Source: Alphaproteobacteria bacterium
GTDB taxonomy: Bacteria; Pseudomonadota; Alphaproteobacteria; UBA7887
Assembly: GCA_028289725.1 (NCBI GenBank)
Contig: JANQOH010000377.1
Coordinates: 1 to 22,409, forward strand
DNA length: 22,409 nt
Reading direction: 5' to 3'
Position 1 is the stretch's first letter; the number at the start of each line of letters is the position of its first letter. This document shows positions 15,181 through 22,409 of this stretch, in pieces. The notes under the pieces were generated by a model, which did not search any database, was not told where the DNA came from, and worked only from the letters and a program-made list of their open reading frames with translations. The translations under genes were made by a program, and so were the position numbers.

Positions 15181-15563
15181 CAGCGCGTGTCAAAATGACG
15201 ATCGGCGCGGTAGAGTTAACGGCGGATCTTCGCGATACACCGACCGCTCAGGCAATTTGCGACGCGCTGCCCTTCGAGTCGCACGCCAGTACCTGGGGTG
15301 AGGAGGTCTATTTCTCGACCCCGGTTCAGGTCGATCGGGAGGCCGATGCGCGCGCAGTCGTTGAGGCGGGCGAGCTCGCTTTTTGGGTGGAAGGTAACTC
15401 GATCGCGATCGGGTTCGGGCGAACGCCGATTTCCCGCGGTGATGAGATCAGGCTGGCGGCGCCGACCAATATTTGGGGTCATGTCCGGGAAGATGTGCGC
15501 AATTTGGCTGTGGTCCGGGATGGCGAGCCCGTTCGCGTCGAACTCTTGAAGGACGCGGGTTAG
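15177..15563 (+). CDS. Cyclophilin-like fold protein (TM1367-type)
   Basis: A 128-residue cytoplasmic protein. The reading MTIGAVELTADLRDTPTAQ then ICDALPFESHASTWGEEVYF, VVEAGELAFWVEGNSIAIGFG and RTPISRGDEIRLAAPTNIWG matches the small 'cyclophilin-like' family typified by Thermotoga TM1367. In that family the pattern is 'L.dnPTA..i..aLP.es....WGdEvYF......e.a...v..GdlayW..g.....ffG.TP.S'. These proteins share the cyclophilin barrel but no proven prolyl isomerase activity, and no cyclophilin active-site arginine motif is visible. It starts with an ATGA overlap on the DUF6166-like gene and ends four bases before the cupin gene, so the three genes form an operon. The physiological role is unknown. 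Confidence 0.82.
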   Translation: MTARVKMTIGAVELTADLRDTPTAQAICDALPFESHASTWGEEVYFSTPVQVDREADARAVVEAGELAFWVEGNSIAIGFGRTPISRGDEIRLAAPTNIWGHVREDVRNLAVVRDGEPVRVELLKDAG

Positions 15564-15567
15564 AGAG

Positions 15568-15876
15568 ATGTCCGCGGAACTGGTGACACGCGGCAGGTTT
15601 TCGGCGCCGGTAGCAACAACGGATGTTCGGTCTGATTGGTCCGCACGTGGCTACGATTGTCATCCCTTCACCGATCCGCCCGGCCAAACCTGGCGCGATT
15701 TCGTTCATGACACGAATGAGGTCGTTACGGTCGTGGAAGGCCGCCTCGAATTGACAGTTGGCGATGACGTGGTGACGGCTGATCCCGGCGACGAAGTCTT
15801 TATTCCGCGCGGTGCCGTTCACACCGTGCGCAATATTCATACGGGGACAACGCGCTGGCTGTTCGGCTACGACTAG
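15568..15876 (+). CDS. Small single-domain cupin protein
   Basis: A 102-residue cupin. Cupin motif 1 is only partial: DFVHDTNEVVTVVEGRLELTVG (about 49-70), with His51 and Glu55 in place of the usual HxH...E arrangement. Motif 2 is clear as PGDEVFIPRGAVHTVRN (about 75-91), with His87 as the usual third metal ligand. Metal binding is therefore possible but unproven. Its start at 15568 follows the cyclophilin-like gene by four bases with GAGAG just upstream. It is the last gene of this short operon. Small cupins include enzymes, sugar-binding and sensor proteins, so function is not assigned. Confidence 0.85.
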   Translation: MSAELVTRGRFSAPVATTDVRSDWSARGYDCHPFTDPPGQTWRDFVHDTNEVVTVVEGRLELTVGDDVVTADPGDEVFIPRGAVHTVRNIHTGTTRWLFGYD

Positions 15877-15880
15877 ACCC

Positions 15881-15920
15881 TGTCTCGTTGCATTCGCGGC
15901 ACAATTGCCGTGGCGAGACA
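15881..15920. terminator. Shared stem-loop between convergent genes
   Basis: Outer arms TGTCTCG (15881-15887) and CGAGACA (15914-15920) are perfect 7-base complements. They enclose a second perfect hairpin CGGCA-CAAT-TGCCG (15897-15910). The element fills most of the 54-base gap between the cupin stop (+) and the monooxygenase stop (-), so it is well placed as a bidirectional terminator. No long T-run follows on either side. Confidence 0.5.
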
Positions 15921-15930
15921 CTTAGACGTC

Positions 15931-17124
15931 TTAACCGGCCATGCCGGTGCCGCCATAGAGCCAATCAAGCCGGTCATAATAGTCTTCAGCGGTCATCGCT
16001 TTCATGATCGCGTTTCGAACCTGCGCATGAGCGCCGTCGGGGTGGTAGATGTGATCGCCGATCGCCCGCGAGCCAAGCTGTACGCGCGCGGTACGTACAA
16101 TGCGCTGGGCCTGATAGGCTGCGAAGGCTTCTTGGACCGCACCATCGTACTGCGCCATCATGTGCGATAGGCACACGGCGTCCTCCATTGCCATACAGGC
16201 GCCCTGGGCGTAATACTGCATCATCGGATGTGCGGCATCGCCGAGCAGCGTCACCCGACCTTCCACCCAATTTTCGACAGGCTCGCGGTCGCAAAGTACC
16301 CACAGCTTCCAATCCTCGCCATGATCGATAATTTGACGCGCGCGTTCGTGCACGTGCTCGAAGCCGAGCCGAACTTCGTCTTTTGCAACTGGTTGGCCAG
16401 CTACCGGTTTCGGTGCGTCGTTGTGATAGGTGACGACGAGATTAAACAGTTTCCAGCCCGAGAGCGGGTAGTGAACGATATGGCATCTCGGTCCAGCCCA
16501 TAGCGTCGCCGCATTCCACCTGAGGTCTTCGGGCATTTTCTCAGTCGGAATCACGGAGCGAAAGGTCGTGTGACCCGATACGCGCGGCGCGCCGTCGCCA
16601 ATCAACTGGTCCCGAACTGCCGACCAAAGGCCATCGGCGCCGACCAAAGCGGATCCAATGACATTTTCGCCGGACGCCAGCCGCGCGGTCACGGCATCGC
16701 CATCTTGTTCGTAACGGGTCACCTGGGATGCCACGTTCAGCGCGATGAGATCGGAGTCCCGGCAGGCCGACAGGAGTACGCCGTGCAGGTCGCCGCGGTG
16801 AACGACGGCATAGGGGTTGCCGAAGCGCCGTCGGAACGGCTCGTCCAAGGGGATGTTCGCGATTTCCTCAGCCGTGAGCGCGTCCATTAGGCGCAGCGAG
16901 TCGATATACACCGCCATCGACCGCGCCTGATCGCCGACGCCAAGATAATCAAAAGAGTGAAAGGCGTTTGGCCCGAGCTGAATGCCGGCGCCGATCTCTC
17001 CAAGTTTAGCCGCCTGCTCCAATACGGTCGATCGGAAGCCCTTGCGTGCCAATCCGAGCGCCAGAGACAGGCCGCCAATCCCGCCTCCAGCGATCAGGAT
17101 GTGTCCATCCGGTGAAGCCGTCAT
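15931..17124 (-). CDS. FAD-dependent aromatic hydroxylase (salicylate / 3-hydroxybenzoate hydroxylase group)
   Basis: A single-component class A flavoprotein monooxygenase of 397 residues that probably hydroxylates an aromatic acid using NAD(P)H and oxygen. It has the FAD Rossmann GGGIGGLSLALGLARKG (about 13-29) followed by EQ, the IGAGIQLGPNA segment, the DG motif ALVGADGLWSAVR, and the GD motif LLGDAAHPMMQYYAQGACMAMEDAV. The QYYAQGACMAMEDA wording is closest to 3-hydroxybenzoate 6-hydroxylases, but salicylate hydroxylase or 6-hydroxynicotinate hydroxylase relatives are possible. The start at 17124 is chosen over 17145 because its ATG overlaps the upstream hydrolase stop as ATGA. No ring-cleavage dioxygenase is visible, so the downstream pathway is not shown. 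Confidence 0.88.
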   Translation of the reverse strand: MTASPDGHILIAGGGIGGLSLALGLARKGFRSTVLEQAAKLGEIGAGIQLGPNAFHSFDYLGVGDQARSMAVYIDSLRLMDALTAEEIANIPLDEPFRRRFGNPYAVVHRGDLHGVLLSACRDSDLIALNVASQVTRYEQDGDAVTARLASGENVIGSALVGADGLWSAVRDQLIGDGAPRVSGHTTFRSVIPTEKMPEDLRWNAATLWAGPRCHIVHYPLSGWKLFNLVVTYHNDAPKPVAGQPVAKDEVRLGFEHVHERARQIIDHGEDWKLWVLCDREPVENWVEGRVTLLGDAAHPMMQYYAQGACMAMEDAVCLSHMMAQYDGAVQEAFAAYQAQRIVRTARVQLGSRAIGDHIYHPDGAHAQVRNAIMKAMTAEDYYDRLDWLYGGTGMAG

Positions 17125-18254
17125 GGGTACTGGCCTGTCTCCCAATAGACGGCTTGGCCACGGTCCCGCGCGATAAGGCCGTACATCGTGTCGGGGAATT
17201 GGTCCGCGATGCTCTCGTAGGTTTCTGCGATCTTCGCCGAATTTCGCCCGTGATCGGCTTCGTCGTCCCGTAATGCGGCGCGAAAGGCTTCGTAGGCCGC
17301 GCGCTCGTCGCCCGTGGGCGCGGCGGCATTGGCGAAGGCGGCGTCAACGCGCTGGACCAAGGATGAATCCGCGGCGTTCCGCCATTCCGGCGGCAGCCCG
17401 CGAATGTCTTCGAGCGCCGCAAATCGTGCGATGTCAGACTCCGCCTCCGTGACGTCGGATAGACGATTTTCCGCGAACCATTGATAGGCATCGTCTAATT
17501 CGGGCGCATAAGGCGCGCTGGTCAGCGCCGCATGCTCGAGCCATCGCAACGCGGATTCGAACACGTGGGCAGGCGCCCAGGCGTGGCCGCCATCCCAAAT
17601 CGTCACCAATCGGCGGATATAGGGCGGTAAGCTCAGGCGTATGCGGCGCGCGTGATGAAAATTTCCGTCCAAGGTCCCGAACGTGCCGTAAACGAGGAGG
17701 TCCTCGTTCCCGGGTTCCGTGAAGGCGCGCACGCCCCAAGGTCCCGCGCCTTGCAAGATCATGCCGCGGAAACCGGGGCGAATGCCCGGATAGACACTGC
17801 AGACTTTCGCGGCGCCGGAGAAGCCCGTGCAAAAGTGCATGGATTCGATCGAGCGCACGCGTTGGACCAAATCGTCATAGGCGGCCATAAAATTAGGCAG
17901 CCAATCACTGGATCCATTCCGCGATTCGAAAAGCATCGCGACGATCCAGCGTTCGCGGACCAAAATGTTCTGCATCTCGCCCATTCGCGCATTTCCACCC
18001 GGCGCGGCAATGAACATGACGGGATATTTGCGATTGCCGTTATCGTCATAGTCGGCCGGTAAGTAGAGCCGGTAGTGCATAAGCGCCACTTTTTCGGGCG
18101 ATTGACCATCCGCGACCGGTATTGGGCTCGCAATCACGGTTATATCGCCGGCCGCCAGAGGCGCGTCCATCGGCGTCGGTTCGTTGGCAGATGCCAGCGC
18201 CGAATAAGTAAGGCCGATCGCCAAGATTGCGATCAATGCAAAAAATCTACTCAT
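17121..18254 (-). CDS. Exported alpha/beta hydrolase-like protein
   Basis: A 377-residue protein with a signal peptide (MSRFFALIAILAIGLTYSALASA, likely cleavage near residue 23). The mature part looks like a serine hydrolase of the PHB-depolymerase/esterase-like group: MHYRLYLPADYDDNGNRKYP then VMFIAAPGG (oxyanion strand), nucleophile elbow CTGFSGAAK with Ser146, a possible acid in TFGTLDGNF (Asp196), and the His in WDGGHAWAPAHVFESAL (His224). After about residue 240 there is an extra ~130-residue helical region of unknown role. It overlaps the aromatic hydroxylase by ATGA, so a periplasmic ester or amide cleavage feeding that enzyme is a reasonable inference. The ATG at 18254 has no clear ribosome site. 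Confidence 0.75.
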   Translation of the reverse strand: MSRFFALIAILAIGLTYSALASANEPTPMDAPLAAGDITVIASPIPVADGQSPEKVALMHYRLYLPADYDDNGNRKYPVMFIAAPGGNARMGEMQNILVRERWIVAMLFESRNGSSDWLPNFMAAYDDLVQRVRSIESMHFCTGFSGAAKVCSVYPGIRPGFRGMILQGAGPWGVRAFTEPGNEDLLVYGTFGTLDGNFHHARRIRLSLPPYIRRLVTIWDGGHAWAPAHVFESALRWLEHAALTSAPYAPELDDAYQWFAENRLSDVTEAESDIARFAALEDIRGLPPEWRNAADSSLVQRVDAAFANAAAPTGDERAAYEAFRAALRDDEADHGRNSAKIAETYESIADQFPDTMYGLIARDRGQAVYWETGQYP

Positions 18255-18309
18255 GGAATTTCAGGTACGGATGATATCGGAATTGGCACATCGAATGGTC
18301 CGTTCATCT

Positions 18310-20010
18310 TCAAATGCGTTCATTGACATCAATCGGCCTTTGCTGTGCCGCGTGTTGCGCAGCGATGTAACCGAACGTCATTGCAGGGCCCAGAGTGATG
18401 CCTGGGCCCGGATAAACACCGGCCATAACGGAATCCATATCGTTACCGCAAGCGTAAAGGCCCGATATCGGCTGTCCATCCTGCGAGAGCACTTGTGCGT
18501 GCTCGTCGGTTACCAAACCAATGCTTGCACCGATATCGCCAGGATAAACCGCTAAGCCGTAGAAGGGCGGGCTATCGATCGGGCCGAGGCACGGATTGGG
18601 CCCGTGCGTTGGGTCACCGAGATGCCGCTCATATTCATTTCCACCTTTCGCGAAATCGGTGTCGATGCCCGTCGCGGCGTATTGGTTTTGCGCTTCGACT
18701 TGATCTGACAGCTTATCCGCGTCGATTTCGAGCGCCGTGGCCAGGCCGCGAATTGTCTCACCGCGCACGACGTAGCCATCCGACAAAGCACGTGAAAGAT
18801 TCGAGGCGCCGGGTCGCACAATGCCGAGGCCATATTTGCGGATAAATCGATGGTCGCAGATCAAGAAACACGGAATGGTACCGTCGTTCCCGTTCGCTAT
18901 CATTGCCTGAGCAAATCTGTGATAGTCCGTTGCCTCACTAACGAAACGCCGACCGTTCCTGCCGACCGCGATCAATCCCGGTTTGCCGCGGTCGAGGACG
19001 AAATGCGGAAAAACGGCCGTGGATCCGTTTCGCCTTTCCCGCACGGAGACCGGGCTCCAAAAGCTGCTATCGGCGTGCCCTGTGCCCAGTTTCCCGCCCG
19101 CCGCCAAGCCATATGTTACGCCGTCGCCCGTAGTGGATTCCGCGACAGGAGAATGCCGTGGTGTCGGCTTGGGCAATAGGCGTGCGCGGAGCTTAGGATT
19201 GCGCGAAAATCCGCCGCTGGCGAGAACGACGGCGTGACGTGCGAAAACTTGGCTAGTGCCGTCGCTGTCCTGTTTCTCAACGCCGACAACGCGGTTGTCC
19301 CGTTCAATCAGACCACAAACAGCGACATTCGTTTGCACCGGGACGGCGCGCGCGCGGAGAGAGGCGTATAAACGGCCGGCCAAGGCATTGCCCATGACCA
19401 AGCGCGTGCCCCGATGATGCTGCACACGGTCCATACCGTAGCGCGTCAATAGGCGAAGTGTTCGGCCGAGCGCGGCGACGGAGCGTCCCGCGTTCAACAG
19501 ATGACCGATGTCTTCGCGATTGACCATCATGCCGCCAAACAAGGTGAATTCCGCAAGGGGGTCGCGCAAGCGGCGGAAGTCCGCGCCAAGGACGCGACCG
19601 TCAAACGGCAATGCTTCCAAGGCGCGGCCGGAGAGTGTCGCGCCTTCGGCGTCCGCCAAATAGTCCGGGTGTTTCGGATAAGCCCGGAATTGCACGGCCG
19701 AGGATGCAGCGAGAAATTTCACCATGGCCGGACCATGGTGCAAAAACGCCTCGCATAGCTCGGGTCTGAGCCGGTTACCGACGGTCGCTTGCAGATAGCT
19801 TCGCGCCTTCTCGAGACTGTCCGCGCCGGGCCGCGCGTGTATGGAATTGGGGATCCAAACCGAACCGGCCGAAAGCGCGGTCGTCCCGCCGATCACCGGC
19901 GCTTTTTCCAGCACCAGGGCGCGCATGCCCAAAAGTGAGGCCGTGAGCGCCGCTGTCATCCCCGCCGCCCCCGCCCCGACGACCACAAGGTCTGCTTCCT
20001 GCTCGCGCAT
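18310..20010 (-). CDS. FAD-binding dehydrogenase, 3-ketosteroid Delta1-dehydrogenase (KstD)-like
   Basis: A flavoprotein of 566 residues from the ATG at 20010 (a GTG at 20025 is the alternative; neither has a good ribosome site). The N-terminus has the Rossmann VVVGAGAAGMTAAL (10-23) and GGTTALSAGSVWIPNS (41-56), both typical of the fumarate reductase/KstD flavoprotein group. KstD landmarks are kept: a Tyr in RRFVSEATDYHRFA (Tyr363, at the position of the KstD catalytic base), YPGDIGASIG, and the C-terminal GLYACGNDMDSVMAGVYPGPG (533-537 YPGPG) then GPAMTFGYIAAQHA. These residues suggest a 1,2-desaturation of a ketone substrate. No other steroid-catabolism gene is visible, so the steroid substrate is uncertain and a KstD-like enzyme for another cyclic or unsaturated acid is possible. 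Confidence 0.82.
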   Translation of the reverse strand: MREQEADLVVVGAGAAGMTAALTASLLGMRALVLEKAPVIGGTTALSAGSVWIPNSIHARPGADSLEKARSYLQATVGNRLRPELCEAFLHHGPAMVKFLAASSAVQFRAYPKHPDYLADAEGATLSGRALEALPFDGRVLGADFRRLRDPLAEFTLFGGMMVNREDIGHLLNAGRSVAALGRTLRLLTRYGMDRVQHHRGTRLVMGNALAGRLYASLRARAVPVQTNVAVCGLIERDNRVVGVEKQDSDGTSQVFARHAVVLASGGFSRNPKLRARLLPKPTPRHSPVAESTTGDGVTYGLAAGGKLGTGHADSSFWSPVSVRERRNGSTAVFPHFVLDRGKPGLIAVGRNGRRFVSEATDYHRFAQAMIANGNDGTIPCFLICDHRFIRKYGLGIVRPGASNLSRALSDGYVVRGETIRGLATALEIDADKLSDQVEAQNQYAATGIDTDFAKGGNEYERHLGDPTHGPNPCLGPIDSPPFYGLAVYPGDIGASIGLVTDEHAQVLSQDGQPISGLYACGNDMDSVMAGVYPGPGITLGPAMTFGYIAAQHAAQQRPIDVNERI

Positions 20011-20061
20011 GGAGGAAGCCAACACGCTAGCGCGGTTTCGGGTGTGGCAAATCTGCGCCGA

Positions 20062-20547
20062 CTAGGTACCGATCGTGCCGAAGGCGCCGACGCCGATGAT
20101 TACCGGTCCGACGCGTTTGACGTAGCTAATCTTCGGCGTCATTTCGCCGGTACAGGGATGGACCATGTCATACTCTACCCAGCCCTGGTCCTGTTCGCGC
20201 GCGAGTTTCATCATCTCGCGGACGAATGGACGGCCATTCCGGTCGCGAGCATTTGCGATGATCGCGCCGATCGAATTTGGAAACGCGCCGCTTGCGACCA
20301 AGACACCCTGAAAGTTGATGACGAAAACATAGAGGTCACGGTCGATGAACGCGCCGTCCGGGTCCATAAAGGCACGGAATGCTTGATTGGGCCCAACATC
20401 CTCGAGATGTGATGCCGCGCGTTCAGCCATGGCGCGCGCCTCGTCAGGATTGCCAAACGCACATGCGTCCGCTGCGGTCGCGGGCACACCGGCGCCGGCA
20501 ATCACCACCGCAAACAAGCTCAATAGCCCCAAGATCGTTCTTGTCAT
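20062..20547 (-). CDS. Secreted single Cache-domain protein
   Basis: A 161-residue exported protein with a signal peptide (MTRTILGLLSLFAVVIAGAG, likely cleavage near ATAADA, residues 23-28). The mature chain reads as a small Cache (sCache) sensor fold: a leading helix with ARAMAERAASHLED, then FIDRDLYVFVINFQGVLVASG, FVREMMKLAREQDQGWVEYDMVHPCTGE and a final KISYVKRVGPVIIGVGAF. Such domains usually bind small organic acids in the periplasm. Unlike chemoreceptors or kinases, no transmembrane or cytoplasmic output domain follows. Two cysteines (Cys29 and Cys132) may form a disulfide. A strong AAGGGAG ribosome site is six bases before the ATG. It lies 36 bases upstream of the KstD-like frame, within the same-strand catabolic run. 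Confidence 0.82.
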   Translation of the reverse strand: MTRTILGLLSLFAVVIAGAGVPATAADACAFGNPDEARAMAERAASHLEDVGPNQAFRAFMDPDGAFIDRDLYVFVINFQGVLVASGAFPNSIGAIIANARDRNGRPFVREMMKLAREQDQGWVEYDMVHPCTGEMTPKISYVKRVGPVIIGVGAFGTIGT

Positions 20548-20607
20548 GGTCGTCTCCCTTCGATCGCAGGCCAGCTTACCGCAGATCGATGCGATGCGCC
20601 CAACCTG

Positions 20608-22158
20608 TCATTCCGGCGCGGGGCCCGGAAAACGCTCACGCAGCTGCTGCTTCAGAACTTTCCCGGTCGGATTGCGCGGTATCTGATCGATGAACTCGAC
20701 GGCCTTGGGAAGCTTGAAGCGCGCCAATTTTCCCACGCAATGGGCCAAAATGTCGTCGTCGCAAACGCTTTCGTCGGCGCGGACAACGATCGCGAGTGCA
20801 GCCTCGCCCCAGCGCGCGCTCGGCTGTCCGACAACCGCGACTTCGCGCACCTTGTCGTGCGACAATATGACGTTTTCGATCTCGGCCGGATAGACGTTCT
20901 CGCCGCCCGAAATGAGCATGTCTTTGAGCCGATCCTTGATGTAGATGAATCCATCTACGTCCATCGTCGCCATGTCGCCGGTATGCAGCCAGCCGTCGCG
21001 AATGGTTTCCGCTGTGGCCTCGGGTTGGTTCCAATATTCCTTCATGATGTGTTTGCCCCTTAGGATCACTTCGCCGGGCACATCTGGCGGAACATCGTTG
21101 CCATGCTCATCAACGACCCGAGCTTCAGTATGAAAAAACGGTTTGCCGGTTGACCCGCGCCGGGTCTTGGCGTCGTCAGGGCCGATGAGGCAGCCGGGCC
21201 CGCAGCATTCGGTCAGCCCATAGACTTCATGGATTTCGATTCCCATTTCGCCATAGGCGTCCATAATGGTCACGGGGACTGGGGCGCCGCCGCTCATGAT
21301 CCAACGAAGTTGATCCCGTCTGACGCGATCCTTGTCGGGGACTTGATACATAAAATTCAACATCGCCGGCACGGCAAGCATGACCGTGATCGCCTCTTCC
21401 TCGATCAATTCCCAGGCGCGTTGCGGGTCGAAGCTCCGCATGATGACCGTGGTGACGCCAAGGTGGACGTTCGAGGTCAACGGGGTCAATGCACCGACAT
21501 GGTAGGCGGGCAGGGCGAGTAGGTAGCGGTCCTTGAAGCGCATTTCGGCGGTCAAGCCGATGCTCAGTGATGCCCACACGGCCGTGTCATGCGTATGGAC
21601 GACGCCTTTGGGCAGACCCGTCGTGCCGGAGGTGTACATAATATAGAGCAGGTCCTGCTCATCCGCGGCGATTGGCGGCTCGGTCTCGTCTCCCGCGGCC
21701 TGGAGTTCGTGGTAGCTCGCAGCGAAAGGGTCCCGGTCGCCGTCGATGCTCTCAACCTGGATCCAGTCGGTAACGGCTGTGCCGTCGGCGCTGCGACTGT
21801 GCAGGTCCGCGACCGTCTGACGAAATTCCTCGCCATAGATCAGCGTTCGCGCGCCGGAATCCTTCAAGATGTACGCAAGTTCATCGGCAACCAATCGCAC
21901 ATTGAGAGGCACCACGACCGCGCCGAGTTTCGCCAGCGCGAAAAAGCTCTCCACAAATTCCGGGCAATTGAGCGTGAGCAATGCGACCCGGTCGCCTTTG
22001 GAAATGCCCCTGGCGGCGAGAGCATGAGCCGTGCGATTGCACCGTGCGTTGAGCGAGTGACAGCTCAGGCGTTGACCGGAAGCCGTATCCACCAAGGCCT
22101 CGAGATCGGGCGTCAAATGCGCGCGCTTGGCGAGCAGCAAGCCAACATTATTCTTCAT
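20608..22158 (-). CDS. Acyl-CoA synthetase, AMP-forming (long-chain/aryl acid-CoA ligase-like)
   Basis: An ANL-superfamily ligase that activates a carboxylic acid to its CoA thioester through an acyl-AMP. The 516-residue protein holds all core motifs: P-loop MYTSGTTGLPKGV (174-186), YGLTEC (313-318), WLHTGDMATMDVDGF (390-404) followed by YIKDRLKDMLISGGENVYP (406-424), and the C-terminal PRNPTGKVLKQ with catalytic Lys500. The start at 22158 (MKNNVGLLLAKRAHLTPD) is chosen because the family N-terminus begins there. A frame open further to 22356 would overlap the neighbouring isomerase-family gene and reads as non-family sequence. A GGGAG lies about 13 bases upstream. It probably opens the degradation route served by the downstream flavoenzymes; the acid is unknown. 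Confidence 0.93.
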   Translation of the reverse strand: MKNNVGLLLAKRAHLTPDLEALVDTASGQRLSCHSLNARCNRTAHALAARGISKGDRVALLTLNCPEFVESFFALAKLGAVVVPLNVRLVADELAYILKDSGARTLIYGEEFRQTVADLHSRSADGTAVTDWIQVESIDGDRDPFAASYHELQAAGDETEPPIAADEQDLLYIMYTSGTTGLPKGVVHTHDTAVWASLSIGLTAEMRFKDRYLLALPAYHVGALTPLTSNVHLGVTTVIMRSFDPQRAWELIEEEAITVMLAVPAMLNFMYQVPDKDRVRRDQLRWIMSGGAPVPVTIMDAYGEMGIEIHEVYGLTECCGPGCLIGPDDAKTRRGSTGKPFFHTEARVVDEHGNDVPPDVPGEVILRGKHIMKEYWNQPEATAETIRDGWLHTGDMATMDVDGFIYIKDRLKDMLISGGENVYPAEIENVILSHDKVREVAVVGQPSARWGEAALAIVVRADESVCDDDILAHCVGKLARFKLPKAVEFIDQIPRNPTGKVLKQQLRERFPGPAPE

Positions 22159-22241
22159 GGCTAGGCCGCATACTCCCTGCTTAGTCGATTTTGTTAAGGA
22201 GTTTAGTTGTCCCAGCCATCGGACGAAAGGGCCGCGCTGCG

Positions 22242-22409
22242 TCAGTGCTCCGCCAGCAACCGACCAAATCCGGCGATCTGATCCCTGATTCCGAGGGCGC
22301 GGAGGCCATGCCAATAGGTCGCGATATTGATGGCGATGACGGGTTTCTCGAGCCATCGTTCGGCTTCGCCGGCGAGCCGCGCCATGGATAAATTCGTGCC
22401 GACTTGAAC
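22242..22409 (-). CDS. Maleate isomerase / Asp-Glu racemase-family enzyme, C-terminal part
   Basis: The last 55 residues of a gene that enters from the right edge on the minus strand and stops at 22242. It reads VQVGTNLSMARLAGEAERWL then EKPVIAINIATYWHGLRALG and ends DQIAGFGRLLAEH. This is the characteristic C-terminus of the maleate cis-trans isomerase/arylmalonate decarboxylase branch of the aspartate/glutamate racemase superfamily ('VQVGTNLsm..la.eaErwlgkPViAINaAtyWHaLR..Gi.d...GfGrLL'). Both catalytic cysteines would lie upstream, outside the window, so activity cannot be judged. It ends 83 bases before the acyl-CoA ligase on the same strand and probably belongs to the same catabolic cluster. 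Confidence 0.8.
   Translation of the reverse strand, partial: VQVGTNLSMARLAGEAERWLEKPVIAINIATYWHGLRALGIRDQIAGFGRLLAEH

Noticed and set aside
22159..22356. Upstream extension of the acyl-CoA ligase
   Set aside because: The added 66 residues are Arg-rich, overlap the real C-terminus of the isomerase-family gene, and lie before the conserved N-terminus.

Overview
The window is a GC-rich, densely coded chromosomal stretch that looks alphaproteobacterial, probably Rhodospirillales-like. The evidence is the three-gene proton-translocating transhydrogenase (pntAA-pntAB-pntB, the Rhodospirillum rubrum layout), a class III alcohol dehydrogenase, frequent GTG/TTG starts and many ATGA stop-start overlaps. 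No tRNA, rRNA, CRISPR array, insertion sequence or phage gene was seen. No gene-free stretch exceeds 300 bases; the longest is about 270 bases (14557-14826).

Region by region. 1-294 (-): 5' part of a secreted coiled-coil protein running off the left edge. 412-3272 (-): pntAA-pntAB-pntB operon. 3354-5355 (-): a MATE-family exporter overlapping an upstream dimeric alpha/beta-barrel protein. 5449-8372 (+): PhzF-family enzyme, 2-keto-4-pentenoate hydratase-like enzyme and Bcr/CflA MFS exporter. 8460-8819 (-): a small secreted six-cysteine protein. 8986-10823 (-): glutathione-dependent formaldehyde dehydrogenase and a divergent Tag-like glycosylase. 10965-12631 (+): a sarcosine-oxidase-like flavoenzyme coupled to a secreted nuclease-fold protein that lacks both catalytic arginines. 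12714-14556 (-): a ParA-type ATPase with a long N-terminal extension plus a ribbon-helix-helix protein, closed by a strong terminator. 14827-15876 (+): DUF6166-like protein, cyclophilin-like protein and small cupin. 15931-22409 (-): a flavin-rich catabolic run with acyl-CoA ligase, secreted Cache protein, KstD-like dehydrogenase, periplasmic alpha/beta hydrolase and aromatic-ring monooxygenase, preceded at the right edge by the C-terminus of a maleate isomerase/Asp-Glu racemase-family enzyme.

How the genes may work together. Most of the window is metabolic: NADPH supply (Pnt), C1 detoxification (class III ADH, possibly fed by the demethylating-type amine oxidase nearby) and catabolism of an acid or aromatic substrate (right-hand run). 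The most unusual locus is the ParA/ribbon-helix-helix pair, which resembles a DNA or cargo positioning cassette but carries no recognisable plasmid replication gene beside it. Function calls rest on motif reading by eye; substrate assignments are inference.
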